A stretch of DNA of 64,000 bases from Burkholderiales bacterium (GTDB lineage Bacteria; Pseudomonadota; Gammaproteobacteria; Burkholderiales; Burkholderiaceae_B). Below are positions 17,792 through 26,402 of the stretch, piece by piece. The stretch is taken from contig JAIXTE010000022.1 in assembly GCA_027484315.1 (NCBI GenBank), positions 1-64,000 of the forward strand, given 5' to 3'. The position numbers and the translations under genes were made by a program. Under the pieces are notes generated by a model, which was not told where the DNA came from, did no database searches, and worked only from the letters and a program-made list of their open reading frames with translations. Positions within the stretch are counted from its first letter, which is position 1. Each line of letters begins with the position of its first letter.

Positions 17792-19498
17792 ATGTTGTTG
17801 TGGAACCTGTATTTCCTGATCAAGTTTGGCCTGCACTTTGCCGGGCAACTGACGCTTAGCCCCCTTTGGAACCTGGCCTTGTTCGCCCTGCTGGTAGCGA
17901 CCAACCCCAGCGCATTTCAGAACAAGCGCCTGATGGCCCTGTTGCGCTATGTCCTGTTTGCAGGGCCTGCCACAGCTCTGTTGCTGCATGAACTGGGGCT
18001 GGTGGTGTCACTGGCCCTGGTGGACCAGATCAAGGCGCTGTTCGGGTTTTCCGTGGATTACCTGCTTGAACTGACCAAACGTACCATTCAACCCTGGATG
18101 CTGTGGGGTGCGCTTGCTGCTTTCATGCTGACTCGGGTACTGGACCGTTATTTCCGCATCAGCACCTGGGTGGGCGTTGGCCTTCTGGCTGTACTCGTGA
18201 TGCAAACACTGCAACTTGCCAATCAGGACAAGCCAGACGCGGTTACTCAGAACACCGAACCATTGGCGCAGACGCGCGAAAACCTGTCCCCCGCTGAATT
18301 GCTGGCACTTGGCCAGGTGGACTTTCAAAAACTGCGCGTGGCCCGTGACCAGGAAAGCTCTACAAAACTTCGCGACGACGCCAACGAAGGTGGAGGCCCG
18401 GGTGCGGTGCTTCAGGGATTTTTCGACAGACAACGCGCTGTGGCCACAGCCCCCTTTGCACCAGCACAAGCACCTGACTTCGATGTCATCGTGCTTCAAA
18501 TCTGTTCACTGTCCTGGGCTGACATGCAATATGCCAAACAGGGACAGCACCCGGCACTACGTCAAGCCGATTTCATTTTTGAGAACTTCAATTCGGCCAC
18601 CAGTTATTCGGGGCCAGCTGCCATTCGACTGCTGCGTGGAAAATGCGGTCAGGCCCGTCATGACGACCTGTACAAAAGCCCCAGTGACAGTTGCATGCTG
18701 TTCGAGCAGCTTCGAAATTCAGGATTTGACGTGGAAATGGGCTTGAACCACGACGGGAAATTTCAAGACTTCAGCAAACTGGTACGCAGTAACCTTGGCG
18801 GAACCGCCTTGCAAAGTATTGCGCACAATGAGGTGCCTGCCGGGGTGTTGGCATTCGACGGTTCACAAGTGGGCCGCGACGGGGATTACCTTCGGGCCTG
18901 GTGGAACAAGCGCATTCGGGAAGACAACCCAGCGGTGGCCTATTATTACAACACCATCACCCTGCATGACGGCAACCGCTTGCCCAACAGTAACCTGAAC
19001 AGCCTGAACAGCTATCCCTTGCGGCTTGAGCGCCTGTTCAATGACCTGCAATCCGTGTTGGGAGAAATCCGCCGCAGCGAAAGAAAGGCGCTGGTGGTGG
19101 TGGTTCCTGAACATGGCGCCGGTCTCAGTGGCGAATACGGTCAGTTGGTGGGTCTGCGCGAATTGCCAACGCCAGCCATTACCAAAGTTCCGGTGTTCGG
19201 TTACTGGGTTGCACCGGGCTACAAGTCAGCCACCACAGGCCCTGTGACCATCAAGCAATCGGTTAGTTACACAGCCCTGAGCGAACTGTTCGGCCGTTGG
19301 CTGGCACAAAATCCTGAACAACAGCGACAACCCGCATGGCCGGTTTTGTTGAGCAACTTGCCTGATACCCGATTTGTATCCCAGCAGGGCAACATCACCG
19401 TCATGGAAAGCCAGGGCGCCTACTGGATCAAGGCACCCGGCGCGGCCTGGAAAATGCTGGGCCCCGTCCAGGGTGCCTCAGCCACGGAAGCAAGGTAA
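17792..19498 (+). CDS. bcsG: Cellulose phosphoethanolamine transferase BcsG
   Basis: A 568-residue inner-membrane enzyme: four or so N-terminal membrane helices (residues 1-155) and a periplasmic alkaline-phosphatase-fold domain. Active-site residues match E. coli BcsG by motif and spacing: Tyr-Ser of SATSYSGP (S273, equivalent to S278), Cys238 in LQICSLSW (equivalent to the zinc ligand C243), and Glu-His in VVPEHGAG (equivalent to E442/H443). It transfers phosphoethanolamine from phosphatidylethanolamine to glucose C6 of the growing cellulose. The gene starts 4 bases after the bcsA stop. Its presence predicts that the exopolysaccharide is pEtN-cellulose. Confidence 0.95.
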   Translation: MLLWNLYFLIKFGLHFAGQLTLSPLWNLALFALLVATNPSAFQNKRLMALLRYVLFAGPATALLLHELGLVVSLALVDQIKALFGFSVDYLLELTKRTIQPWMLWGALAAFMLTRVLDRYFRISTWVGVGLLAVLVMQTLQLANQDKPDAVTQNTEPLAQTRENLSPAELLALGQVDFQKLRVARDQESSTKLRDDANEGGGPGAVLQGFFDRQRAVATAPFAPAQAPDFDVIVLQICSLSWADMQYAKQGQHPALRQADFIFENFNSATSYSGPAAIRLLRGKCGQARHDDLYKSPSDSCMLFEQLRNSGFDVEMGLNHDGKFQDFSKLVRSNLGGTALQSIAHNEVPAGVLAFDGSQVGRDGDYLRAWWNKRIREDNPAVAYYYNTITLHDGNRLPNSNLNSLNSYPLRLERLFNDLQSVLGEIRRSERKALVVVVPEHGAGLSGEYGQLVGLRELPTPAITKVPVFGYWVAPGYKSATTGPVTIKQSVSYTALSELFGRWLAQNPEQQRQPAWPVLLSNLPDTRFVSQQGNITVMESQGAYWIKAPGAAWKMLGPVQGASATEAR

Positions 19499-19504
19499 AA
19501 CCGA

Positions 19505-19714
19505 ATGGCCAATTTCAATCCGCAAAACCCGCCCGCCCTGTTCATGCCACCTGCTGACATGGCCCACGACATCTATGCATTGAGTGCCCAGCTTGAAGGC
19601 TTCGATCACAACATGTACCAGGACATTCAACAAGACCAGGCTGTGTATGATTCATTCCAGCGCTGGCCTTTCCTGTTTGGTATTGCCATGGCCTCCCGAT
19701 TAGGCGAGGAGTGA
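19505..19714 (+). CDS. bcsR: BcsR-like small cellulose biosynthesis protein
   Basis: A 69-residue soluble protein. The core DIYALSAQL, then MYQDI, then the ending FQRWPFLFGIA follows the BcsR/YhjR pattern, in which a DI-x-x-L helix, a Y-x-DI motif and a terminal RWPLL-type helix are conserved. BcsR forms a complex with BcsQ and is needed for secretion of cellulose in E. coli, where bcsR is first in the operon; here it is last, 6 bases after bcsG. It closes the plus-strand run; the next gene is convergent 11 bases downstream. Confidence 0.78.
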   Translation: MANFNPQNPPALFMPPADMAHDIYALSAQLEGFDHNMYQDIQQDQAVYDSFQRWPFLFGIAMASRLGEE

Positions 19715-19725
19715 GCCCGAGGCAC

Positions 19726-21135
19726 CTAGGCTGATCGTTTTTTCAAATCCTGTTTTTGCAATTTCGCTGCCGCCTCTTCCAGCTCGACCAAACCATCTTC
19801 CAGAAACTGCAGCAAGCGCTGCATGGAAGGCATGGTTCGCCGGCACGCCACCAAACCGAATTCCAGTTTGCCGGCATAGCTGTTCAAGGTGATGTTCAGG
19901 GCCTGACCATCCAGCAGCAGTGAAACCGGGTAAACACCATCCACTTCAGCGCCATTGAAATAAAGGGTGTGCTTGGGGCCCGGTACATTGGAAATCACAA
20001 TATTGAAAGCCTGCAGCTTCGGTGCCAAACCTGTGAGCATATTGAACCCGCTGATGCCCATCATGGTGGCCACGTAGTTCATGATCTCGGTCTGGTTCAT
20101 GCTTGCAAAACGTTCCTTGGAATGGTTTACCGAACGGGCAATGGTTTCAATTCGTTCCACCGGATCTTCCGTGTCGGTTGCCAGGTTGGCCAACAGCAGG
20201 GCCACGTGGTTGCCAGTGGCAGTATCATCCTTGCGCAGTGATACGGGCACCATGGCCACCAAGGGGCGGGCCGGCAGGGCATTCAATTCGCCCAAGTATG
20301 ACCGCAGGGCCGAACCACACATGGCCAACACCACGTCATTCAAGGTCATGTTCAATCCGTTTGCGCACGCCTTGATGCGGTCCATGGACCAGGACTGCGC
20401 TGCCACCCGGCGCGATGCAGTAATGCGGCGGTTCAACACGCTGCGTGGCGCCTGGATGACCGATACAAAATCCGGATCGGCCACGCTGGTTTGCCAGAGC
20501 GAACGCCCCACTTCCTTGACCACTTTGGGCAAGCTGAACAGTTGGGTTTTTGCGGTGTCAGCCACCTGTTGCAGCAAAGTGACCAAGCCTTCGGACGCTT
20601 CGGAACGCTGGGCGCTGCCACGCAAATTCGGGTTTGCCCAAAGCGGTGGAATGTTCATCACATCCGGGCTGCTGGCCATCGACCGTTGCAACATTTTCAT
20701 GCAGGCCACCCCGTCGACCAAGGCATGGTGAACCTTGGTGTACAGCGCCACACGCCCATCTTCCAGGCCGTCAATCACGTAGGCTTCCCACAACGGTTTG
20801 CCGCGATCAAGCGGTGCGGCATGCAGTTTGGAAGTCAGTTCCAGCAATTCACGAATGCGGCCCGGTTTGGGCAAGGACAGGTGAATGAAGTGGGCTTCCA
20901 GATCGAACTCATCGTCCTCCACCCAGAACCACATGCCCAAGCGCGATTTCAGACGCAAATTGAAAGGGGCTACAGGTTCGGTGAAGGTGCGCATGTCGGC
21001 AACCACCTTCTGCACGTAGTCGCTGGCGGTTTGGCCAACTCCGGGCTTGAGCAACACAAGCCCGCCCACGTGCATGGGTTGGTTGCGGCGTTCCAGCCAC
21101 AAGAACATTTGGTCGTTGGGGGTCAAGGCCTTCAT
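19726..21135 (-). CDS. Wax ester synthase / acyl-CoA:diacylglycerol acyltransferase (WS/DGAT)
   Basis: A 469-residue protein with the catalytic HHxxxDG motif (VHHALVDGVACM) and the N-terminal NQPMHVGGLVLL typical of the WS/DGAT family. The C-terminal half carries NVVLAMCGSALRSYL and ISNVPGPKHTLYFNGA, also family motifs. It joins a fatty acyl-CoA to a long-chain alcohol or diacylglycerol to make storage lipid at the inner membrane. It follows the crotonase gene on the same strand after an 88-base gap, so the two may be co-expressed. The Lys/Arg-rich tail is cytosolic. Confidence 0.95.
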   Translation of the reverse strand: MKALTPNDQMFLWLERRNQPMHVGGLVLLKPGVGQTASDYVQKVVADMRTFTEPVAPFNLRLKSRLGMWFWVEDDEFDLEAHFIHLSLPKPGRIRELLELTSKLHAAPLDRGKPLWEAYVIDGLEDGRVALYTKVHHALVDGVACMKMLQRSMASSPDVMNIPPLWANPNLRGSAQRSEASEGLVTLLQQVADTAKTQLFSLPKVVKEVGRSLWQTSVADPDFVSVIQAPRSVLNRRITASRRVAAQSWSMDRIKACANGLNMTLNDVVLAMCGSALRSYLGELNALPARPLVAMVPVSLRKDDTATGNHVALLLANLATDTEDPVERIETIARSVNHSKERFASMNQTEIMNYVATMMGISGFNMLTGLAPKLQAFNIVISNVPGPKHTLYFNGAEVDGVYPVSLLLDGQALNITLNSYAGKLEFGLVACRRTMPSMQRLLQFLEDGLVELEEAAAKLQKQDLKKRSA

Positions 21136-21223
21136 GGGGAATGTCTCCGGATTGTTTTTTTATTTTTCGAATTCTTTTTTACTTCCGAAAGTGTGCCGCT
21201 GGATGCAGCACACCTCGGGAAAT

Positions 21224-22027
21224 TCAGCGGATCTGACGCTTTGCAAAAGGCATTGCGGGTTGCTTGCTGTTTTTTACCACCGAAATGCGCTGGTTTTTAA
21301 AGCCCAGCAAGCGGCGTTGCCAGCGGCGTTCCTGGGTCAAGTGCGAGTCTTCATCAATACCAAAGATACGCTGCAACATGAACTTGCTTGCAGCGACGGA
21401 ATCAGGCGAACGGGTCAGGATTTCCTGCACGAGCGCATGCACCTTTTCATCTGCATTCTCAACAGCATGGGTTACCAAACCCAACTCCTTGGCCTGAACG
21501 CCACTGAGTACTCGCCCGGTCATGGTGAGCTCCTTGGCAACATCCACAGGCAACAACTCACGCAACAAGGCGCCACCGCCCATGTCGGGAACCAGACCCC
21601 ACTTCGCTTCCAGAATCGATAGTTGGGAATCGCTGCTGCAAACGCGAATGTCGGCCCCCAAGGCCAGTTGAATACCTGCCCCAAAACAGTTGCCATGAAT
21701 CTGCGCAATCACCGGTACACCCAGGTCGCGCCAGCCCATGCTCCAGGTTTGAAAAATATTGCGCATGGGCAGCCACAGGTTGGCATACATCACCACCGCA
21801 GTTTTGGGGTTGCTCATGACTGACTTCACGTCCAGCCCAGCGCAAAATGAAGGCCCCTCGCCTTTCAAGATCACAGCCCGCAATGTTTTGTGTTTGGCCA
21901 GTTTCAATTGAACGGTGCGAACTGCCTTTAACATGGGCCAATCCACACCATTGTGTTTTTCGGGGCGATTCAGGGCCACTGTGGCCACGGTGTTGTCATT
22001 GTTGAACTGCAGGGTAACTCTGTCCAT
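21224..22027 (-). CDS. Enoyl-CoA hydratase/isomerase (crotonase) family protein
   Basis: A 267-residue protein with the crotonase fold: oxyanion-hole segments FCAGLDVKS and IHGNCFGAGIQLALGADI. Acidic residues are present at both expected active-site places (LEAKWGLVPDMGGG and KELTMTG), so hydratase activity is plausible. It acts in fatty acid beta-oxidation or a related CoA pathway in the cytosol. The pattern with DMGG resembles crotonases annotated as enoyl-CoA hydratases of unknown substrate. It precedes the wax-ester synthase, which suggests a role in lipid turnover. Confidence 0.9.
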   Translation of the reverse strand: MDRVTLQFNNDNTVATVALNRPEKHNGVDWPMLKAVRTVQLKLAKHKTLRAVILKGEGPSFCAGLDVKSVMSNPKTAVVMYANLWLPMRNIFQTWSMGWRDLGVPVIAQIHGNCFGAGIQLALGADIRVCSSDSQLSILEAKWGLVPDMGGGALLRELLPVDVAKELTMTGRVLSGVQAKELGLVTHAVENADEKVHALVQEILTRSPDSVAASKFMLQRIFGIDEDSHLTQERRWQRRLLGFKNQRISVVKNSKQPAMPFAKRQIR

Positions 22028-22101
22028 GGTACGCTCGGCTGCTTTTCTGTTGTCGTAAAGGCTTTTCAGCCATCTTAACCTTGAACATTCTCAAACCCAA
22101 T

Positions 22102-22698
22102 ATGATCTTTAAAGTGTTGGCTCTGGTTTTGGCCTTGCTGGGCTATTACATCAGCCCGTACGGACCGGACACTGGTCCAAGTGCCGGGCAGGAACGTGAG
22201 CGAAAAGCATCGAATGCGCAATCTGGCAGTTTTTACATCGCCAAGGTCACCAAAGTGGCCGATGGCGACACACTGACCGTCCGCAATCAGGATGGCGCGA
22301 TTCACAAGATCCGCATGCACGCGATTGATGCCCCTGAATTGAAGCAAGCTGGCGGAGAACAGGCCCGCATCTGGCTGACGCAGCAAGTTCTGGACAAAAA
22401 CGTGAAAATTGTGGTGAACAACACTGACCGCTACCAACGCCAGGTTGCCAAGGTTGTGTTGCCCGTTGACGGCTGCGAGCAACGGTATTGTGAAGGCGAA
22501 GTGGACATTAACCTGCAGACCATTGAATCGGGCCATGCCTGGTGGTACCGCGATTATTCACGCAGCCAAAGCAGCGAGGACCGTCTGCTTTACGAAGCAG
22601 CAGAAGACCAGGCCCGGAACGCGCGCAAAGGTCTGTGGAAGCAAACTGCACCACTGGCACCCTGGCAATGGCGCACGGAACAACGAAACCAACGCTAA
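22102..22698 (+). CDS. Staphylococcal-nuclease-like (thermonuclease) protein
   Basis: About 198 residues: an N-terminal hydrophobic helix (IFKVLALVLALLGYYI, signal peptide or anchor) followed by an SNase domain with VTKVADGDTLTV, IRMHAIDAPEL and DRYQRQVAKVVL. These correspond to the Asp, Arg and Glu/Asp positions of the nuclease active site. A cysteine pair near residue 130 (DGCEQRYCEG) could form a disulfide outside the cytoplasm. The start is ATG 22102 or TTG 22081; neither has a clear ribosome binding site. It is divergent from the crotonase gene. Confidence 0.85.
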   Translation: MIFKVLALVLALLGYYISPYGPDTGPSAGQERERKASNAQSGSFYIAKVTKVADGDTLTVRNQDGAIHKIRMHAIDAPELKQAGGEQARIWLTQQVLDKNVKIVVNNTDRYQRQVAKVVLPVDGCEQRYCEGEVDINLQTIESGHAWWYRDYSRSQSSEDRLLYEAAEDQARNARKGLWKQTAPLAPWQWRTEQRNQR

Positions 22699-22707
22699 GC
22701 ACACACC

Positions 22708-23100
22708 ATGAAAGAAATTTACACTAGCATCATTCCCCTGCGCTGGGGCGACATGGACCAGATAGGCCATGTCAACAACACGGTTTACTTCCGCTGTTTC
22801 GAGCAGGCCCGGGTGGAATGGATCGACCTGTTTCCAGCCAAGCAGGACAACAACCCTGCCTACGTGGTGATTGTCCACACCGAATGCAGCTTTCTGAAAG
22901 AACTGAAGGCACCTGGCAGCGTGGAGATCAAGGTGTTCGCCGGCGAGATGGGGCGCAGCAGCCTGGTACAACACTATGAAATGCGCCGCACCGACGCACC
23001 CGACGTGCTGGTGGCAACAGGCAGCGCAAAAATGGTGTGGGTAGACCCCGCCACAGGCCGATCCACACCCATTCCAGACCGCTTTAAAGCAGGCCTTTGA
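22708..23100 (+). CDS. Acyl-CoA thioesterase, 4HBT hot-dog family
   Basis: A 130-residue single hot-dog domain. The segment RWGDMDQIGHVNNTVYFRCFEQARVEW is the 4-hydroxybenzoyl-CoA thioesterase signature, with the catalytic Asp in WGDMDQIGHVNN. Members hydrolyse short- or medium-chain acyl-CoA or aromatic acyl-CoA in the cytosol; the exact substrate cannot be read here. It lies 9 bases after the nuclease stop and is probably in the same transcript. Confidence 0.93.
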   Translation: MKEIYTSIIPLRWGDMDQIGHVNNTVYFRCFEQARVEWIDLFPAKQDNNPAYVVIVHTECSFLKELKAPGSVEIKVFAGEMGRSSLVQHYEMRRTDAPDVLVATGSAKMVWVDPATGRSTPIPDRFKAGL

Positions 23101-23170
23101 CTGGGGAAAACCCCAATGTGCTTCTAGAACAGGTTCTCAGTTTTTGCTATTGTGGCTCGGAAATTTTATT

Positions 23171-23190
23171 GTTACATTGGCCAATGTCAC
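23171..23190. promoter_or_regulatory. Near-perfect palindromic operator candidate
   Basis: The core ACATTGGCCAATGT (23174-23187) is a perfect 14-base palindrome, extended by GT and AC on the flanks to 18 of 20 matching positions. It lies 45-64 bases upstream of the ATG at 23235, where a promoter is expected. The shape fits a homodimeric repressor site (TetR or GntR style), but no regulator gene is adjacent. Confidence 0.5.
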
Positions 23191-23234
23191 GGTTTAGCGT
23201 GGCAACAACAATAAAACAAGGAAGGAGTCAAACC

Positions 23235-24155
23235 ATGAAAAACATCATGCCGGTGCGCCGCGATGTCAAACTGAATCTGCCTGAAGAAAAAGTTTCCAAC
23301 TGGCACGAACAGGGTCCACACGTGACCCACTTCATGAACGCCCTGTCGCTGTTTTTCCCTGCAGGCGAGCGCATGTTCATGGATGCCGTGCGCAATTACC
23401 GCGACGACATTACCGACCCCGAATTGAAAAAAGCAGTGGTGGCCTTCATCGGCCAGGAAGCCATGCACAGTCGCGAGCACGTCGAGTACAACGAAATGCT
23501 CGATCGCGCAGGCCTGCCTGCCTCGCAAATGGACAAATTCCTGTGGCGCTTTCTGGCAATTATCCAGAAAGCCCTTGGCAAGCGCTTGACCCTGGCTGGC
23601 ACCATTGCACTGGAACATTACACCGCCCTGATGGCCGACCAACTGCTGCGCAATCCGGACGTACTCGGCGAAAAATCAGAACCCGCCTACAAGCAAATGT
23701 GGATGTGGCACGCCTACGAAGAAACCGAACACAAGGCTGTGGCCTATGACGTGTGGAACCACGTGCTGCCCGACAACCTGCATAACCGGTTTAGCCGCCG
23801 CCTGGCCATGGTGTTGGCCACGGCAATTTTCTGGCCACTGGTAATGACCTTCCACGTGCGCTTGGTGATGGCTGACAAAACAATCAAGGGCGGCCACCTG
23901 AAAGGCTTCTGGACCGTGACGAAAATGCTGTGGGGCAAAAAAGTGGGCGTGCTGCGCAACCCGGTTGCCAATGGTGAATTCATGGATTATTTCAAGGCGG
24001 ACTTTCATCCCTGGATGCACGACAACAGCAAGTTCCTGACTGAGATCGACAACTTCGTTGCGGGTGTGGAAGGTGCCGGGCGCAAACCCAACACCGAGAT
24101 TACCAATGCAATTCGTGCACGCCTGAACAGCCAGTTGAAAGCCAGCGCGGCCTAA
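23235..24155 (+). CDS. Predicted metal-dependent hydrolase (PF10118-type family)
   Basis: A 306-residue protein rich in His and Glu in helical context: FIGQEAMHSREHVEYNEML, LEHYTALMADQLL and MWHAYEETEHKAVAYDVW. The Glu and ExxH/ExxxH pairs look like a di-metal four-helix site, as in the bacterial family annotated as predicted metal-dependent hydrolase. Two hydrophobic helices follow (LAMVLATAIFWPLVMTF), so membrane association is possible. The start at 23235 has AAGGAAGGAG 7 bases upstream; the frame is open further upstream but without support. No substrate is known. Confidence 0.85.
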   Translation: MKNIMPVRRDVKLNLPEEKVSNWHEQGPHVTHFMNALSLFFPAGERMFMDAVRNYRDDITDPELKKAVVAFIGQEAMHSREHVEYNEMLDRAGLPASQMDKFLWRFLAIIQKALGKRLTLAGTIALEHYTALMADQLLRNPDVLGEKSEPAYKQMWMWHAYEETEHKAVAYDVWNHVLPDNLHNRFSRRLAMVLATAIFWPLVMTFHVRLVMADKTIKGGHLKGFWTVTKMLWGKKVGVLRNPVANGEFMDYFKADFHPWMHDNSKFLTEIDNFVAGVEGAGRKPNTEITNAIRARLNSQLKASAA

Positions 24156-24220
24156 CACACGGGCAAGTCCCCCATTCAAATTTCGTGACAGAAAACCTGG
24201 GGTAAAGGGCAATGGCCATC

Positions 24221-24254
24221 AACGGCAGGGTAGAAAATACCCTGCCGTTTTTAA
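24221..24254. terminator. Bidirectional rho-independent terminator
   Basis: A perfect 12-base stem AACGGCAGGGTA / TACCCTGCCGTT with a 5-base loop, followed by T-rich sequence on the plus strand. It lies between the convergent hydrolase and permease genes and can serve both. Confidence 0.85.
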
Positions 24255-24260
24255 TCCGAC

Positions 24261-25400
24261 TTACGCACCCTGCCGGTAATACCGGCTTTGTTCGTAATGT
24301 GCGAATGCATGCACGTAAGCCACCTTGAAAATGGCGGCCAGTGGCAAAGCCAGAAACACACCCACCAAACCGAAAATTGCGCCAAAGAAAGCCAGGGCAA
24401 AGATAACAGCCAGCGCAGACAAACCAATTTTGTCACCCACAACCAAGGGTGTTAATACAAAACCTTCCAGAAACTGCCCGGCAATGAAGACGAACAAAAC
24501 CAAGACAATCGGCAAAAACCCCTGTAATTCAAGTGCGGCGGTCAACAAGCCCACCACCAGCGCCAACGCAAAACCCAGGTAAGGCACGACGCACAGCAAA
24601 CCGGCCAGCATGCCAATGGCCCAGCCGCTCTGAAGGCCCACCACACTCAAGCCAATTGAATAGAAGGTGCTTAAAAACAGCATCACGATCATCATGCCTT
24701 TGATGTACTCGGTCATGACCGTGTCAATTTCATTGAACAAAGGCTGCGCACGTGTCCACACGTGGGGTGGAAACAAGCGCTGCAACTGTAGGCAAATTTG
24801 TGTCCAGCTTGGCAAAATGAACAGGGTGGCCACAATGGTCAGCGACACAAACCCGGTAATGCCCAATACCGACTGAGAACCCGAACGCAGTATCTTGGTG
24901 CTCACCTCAGCCAAGGTCCCCCGATTCTCGCCAATGTACTTGGCGATCCGGTCTTTCATCTCGGTGCTGTCCACTGAAATGTTCAAGCCAAACACATCAT
25001 TCAACCGGGGCAACACGGTGTGTTTCACGTTCACGATCAACTGCGGCAAGTTGCCTTGAATCAATTCGAGCTGAGTCAGCACCACCGGAATGAACAACAG
25101 GCTGACGCTTGAAAAAATCAACAGAAACCCGACAAAGGTGAGCACAGTACAAACCGGTAAAGGCAAACGTCCATGTAATTTTCTGTGCACCCAGCGGCTG
25201 GGAGCTGCCAGCAAATAAGCCAGTACGAAGGCAGCAACAAAAGGCGCCAGCACGGGCCACAATACAATCAGGACAGCCAGCACAAGGGCAGCGCTGAGCA
25301 ACAAGCCCCAGTGCTGCAAATAGAAATGCTTGGCCAAAACGGACAAACTGACTTCGCCTGACGCGTTCGCAGATTCCGGGGTCTTCGGGTTTTCGCTCAT
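24261..25400 (-). CDS. AI-2E family transporter (PerM/TqsA-like membrane protein)
   Basis: A 379-residue polytopic inner-membrane protein with about eight helices. The typical family features are present: paired N-terminal helices (LLLSAALVLAVLIVLWPVLAPFVAAFVLAYLL region), a long extracytoplasmic amphipathic segment, and the C-terminal cluster PLVVGDKIGLSALAVIF and GLVGVFLALPLAAIFK. Family members include TqsA (AI-2 export), PerM and sodium/proton antiporters, so the transported substrate is open. The start at 25400 was chosen because MSENPKTPESA is a typical polar leader. Confidence 0.9.
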   Translation of the reverse strand: MSENPKTPESANASGEVSLSVLAKHFYLQHWGLLLSAALVLAVLIVLWPVLAPFVAAFVLAYLLAAPSRWVHRKLHGRLPLPVCTVLTFVGFLLIFSSVSLLFIPVVLTQLELIQGNLPQLIVNVKHTVLPRLNDVFGLNISVDSTEMKDRIAKYIGENRGTLAEVSTKILRSGSQSVLGITGFVSLTIVATLFILPSWTQICLQLQRLFPPHVWTRAQPLFNEIDTVMTEYIKGMMIVMLFLSTFYSIGLSVVGLQSGWAIGMLAGLLCVVPYLGFALALVVGLLTAALELQGFLPIVLVLFVFIAGQFLEGFVLTPLVVGDKIGLSALAVIFALAFFGAIFGLVGVFLALPLAAIFKVAYVHAFAHYEQSRYYRQGA

Positions 25401-25434
25401 CGATTCAATTCCACACAAATTTTTTCATGAACCC

Positions 25435-26346
25435 TTAACGCTTGGCGCGCAAAACCAGGTACACGCCACCGAGTGTCATGAACATGGCCAGCAGCAAAGT
25501 CACTGTCAGGGCCTCATCCAGAAAAACCACGCCAGCCAGCGCAGCGATCACGGGCACACTGAGCTGCACGCTCGCCGCCGACGTGGTGGGCAGTGCTGGC
25601 AATACCTTGTACCACACCGCATAACCAATGCCGCTGGCCAGGCAGCCTGAAGCCAAGGCAAACAACACACCCGCCAACGTGGGTGTGGGCAAGTACACCG
25701 TGTACAAGGCCAAACCACGTTCAACCGTGACACCGGGAATGTGAATACCAGCCTGGGCGGCACAATAAACCGCCAGCCACAGCAAGGCCATCAACAAGGC
25801 AGCACGGGAAAAATTGCCCGCCGTATCGGCCAGTGGAGATTTCGAACCCTTCCCCACCACCGAATACACCCCCCAGCAAACCCCTGCCAATGCCATGCTG
25901 CCTGCCGCCAATAACGAGGCAGGCGTTTGCAAATGCGGCCACAACAGCAGGACAAGGCCGGCACCAGCGACCACCGCACCGACAGCACGCAGCCCCTTCA
26001 ATCGGTCACCCAGCGTGGCGGCATAGGCAATCATGCTGAACTGCACGCTCGCAAACAGAATGAGTGCTCCCGTGCCAGTGTTCATGGTCACATAGGCCAT
26101 TGAAAACAAGGCCGCATAGCCAAACAACGCCATTGCGCCAAGCCAACTGCCCTGTTGCCCACCGGTGTTTTGAATGCGCAAACACAGCCACAACGTGACA
26201 GCACCACTGATCAAACGGACGGCCGTAAAACTGGCCGGGTCAATTTGCCCAGCCCCCAAAGCAGCCCTGCAAAAGAAAGAATTAGCTGCAAATGCACACA
26301 TGGCCAGGATTGTGAAAATTAGTGTACTGACTTCAACTTTTTTCAT
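25435..26346 (-). CDS. EamA/DMT-superfamily transporter
   Basis: A 303-residue inner-membrane protein with ten predicted helices arranged as two EamA repeats. Features include the N-terminal NSFFCRAALG, and AASVQLSVPVIAALAGVVFLDEALT in the ninth and tenth helices, where the Pro and the Glu of FLDE are typical. Members export amino acids or other metabolites; the substrate is unknown. It lies 35 bases upstream of the AI-2E permease on the same strand. A second, distinct EamA gene lies at 36.4-37.4 kb. Confidence 0.92.
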   Translation of the reverse strand: MKKVEVSTLIFTILAMCAFAANSFFCRAALGAGQIDPASFTAVRLISGAVTLWLCLRIQNTGGQQGSWLGAMALFGYAALFSMAYVTMNTGTGALILFASVQFSMIAYAATLGDRLKGLRAVGAVVAGAGLVLLLWPHLQTPASLLAAGSMALAGVCWGVYSVVGKGSKSPLADTAGNFSRAALLMALLWLAVYCAAQAGIHIPGVTVERGLALYTVYLPTPTLAGVLFALASGCLASGIGYAVWYKVLPALPTTSAASVQLSVPVIAALAGVVFLDEALTVTLLLAMFMTLGGVYLVLRAKR

Positions 26347-26402
26347 ACGGGCACGCTAATATCCCCAAACACAATTCCAACATCGAGACAAAGGCCACCA
26401 AC

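Noticed and set aside
19715-19735. Weak GAGCC/GGCT hairpin after the bcsR-like gene
   Set aside because: Short stem, no T-run; not strong enough to call a terminator.
23097-23234. N-terminal extension of the metal-dependent hydrolase frame
   Set aside because: It runs over the palindrome and promoter region; the ATG at 23235 has a strong ribosome binding site.
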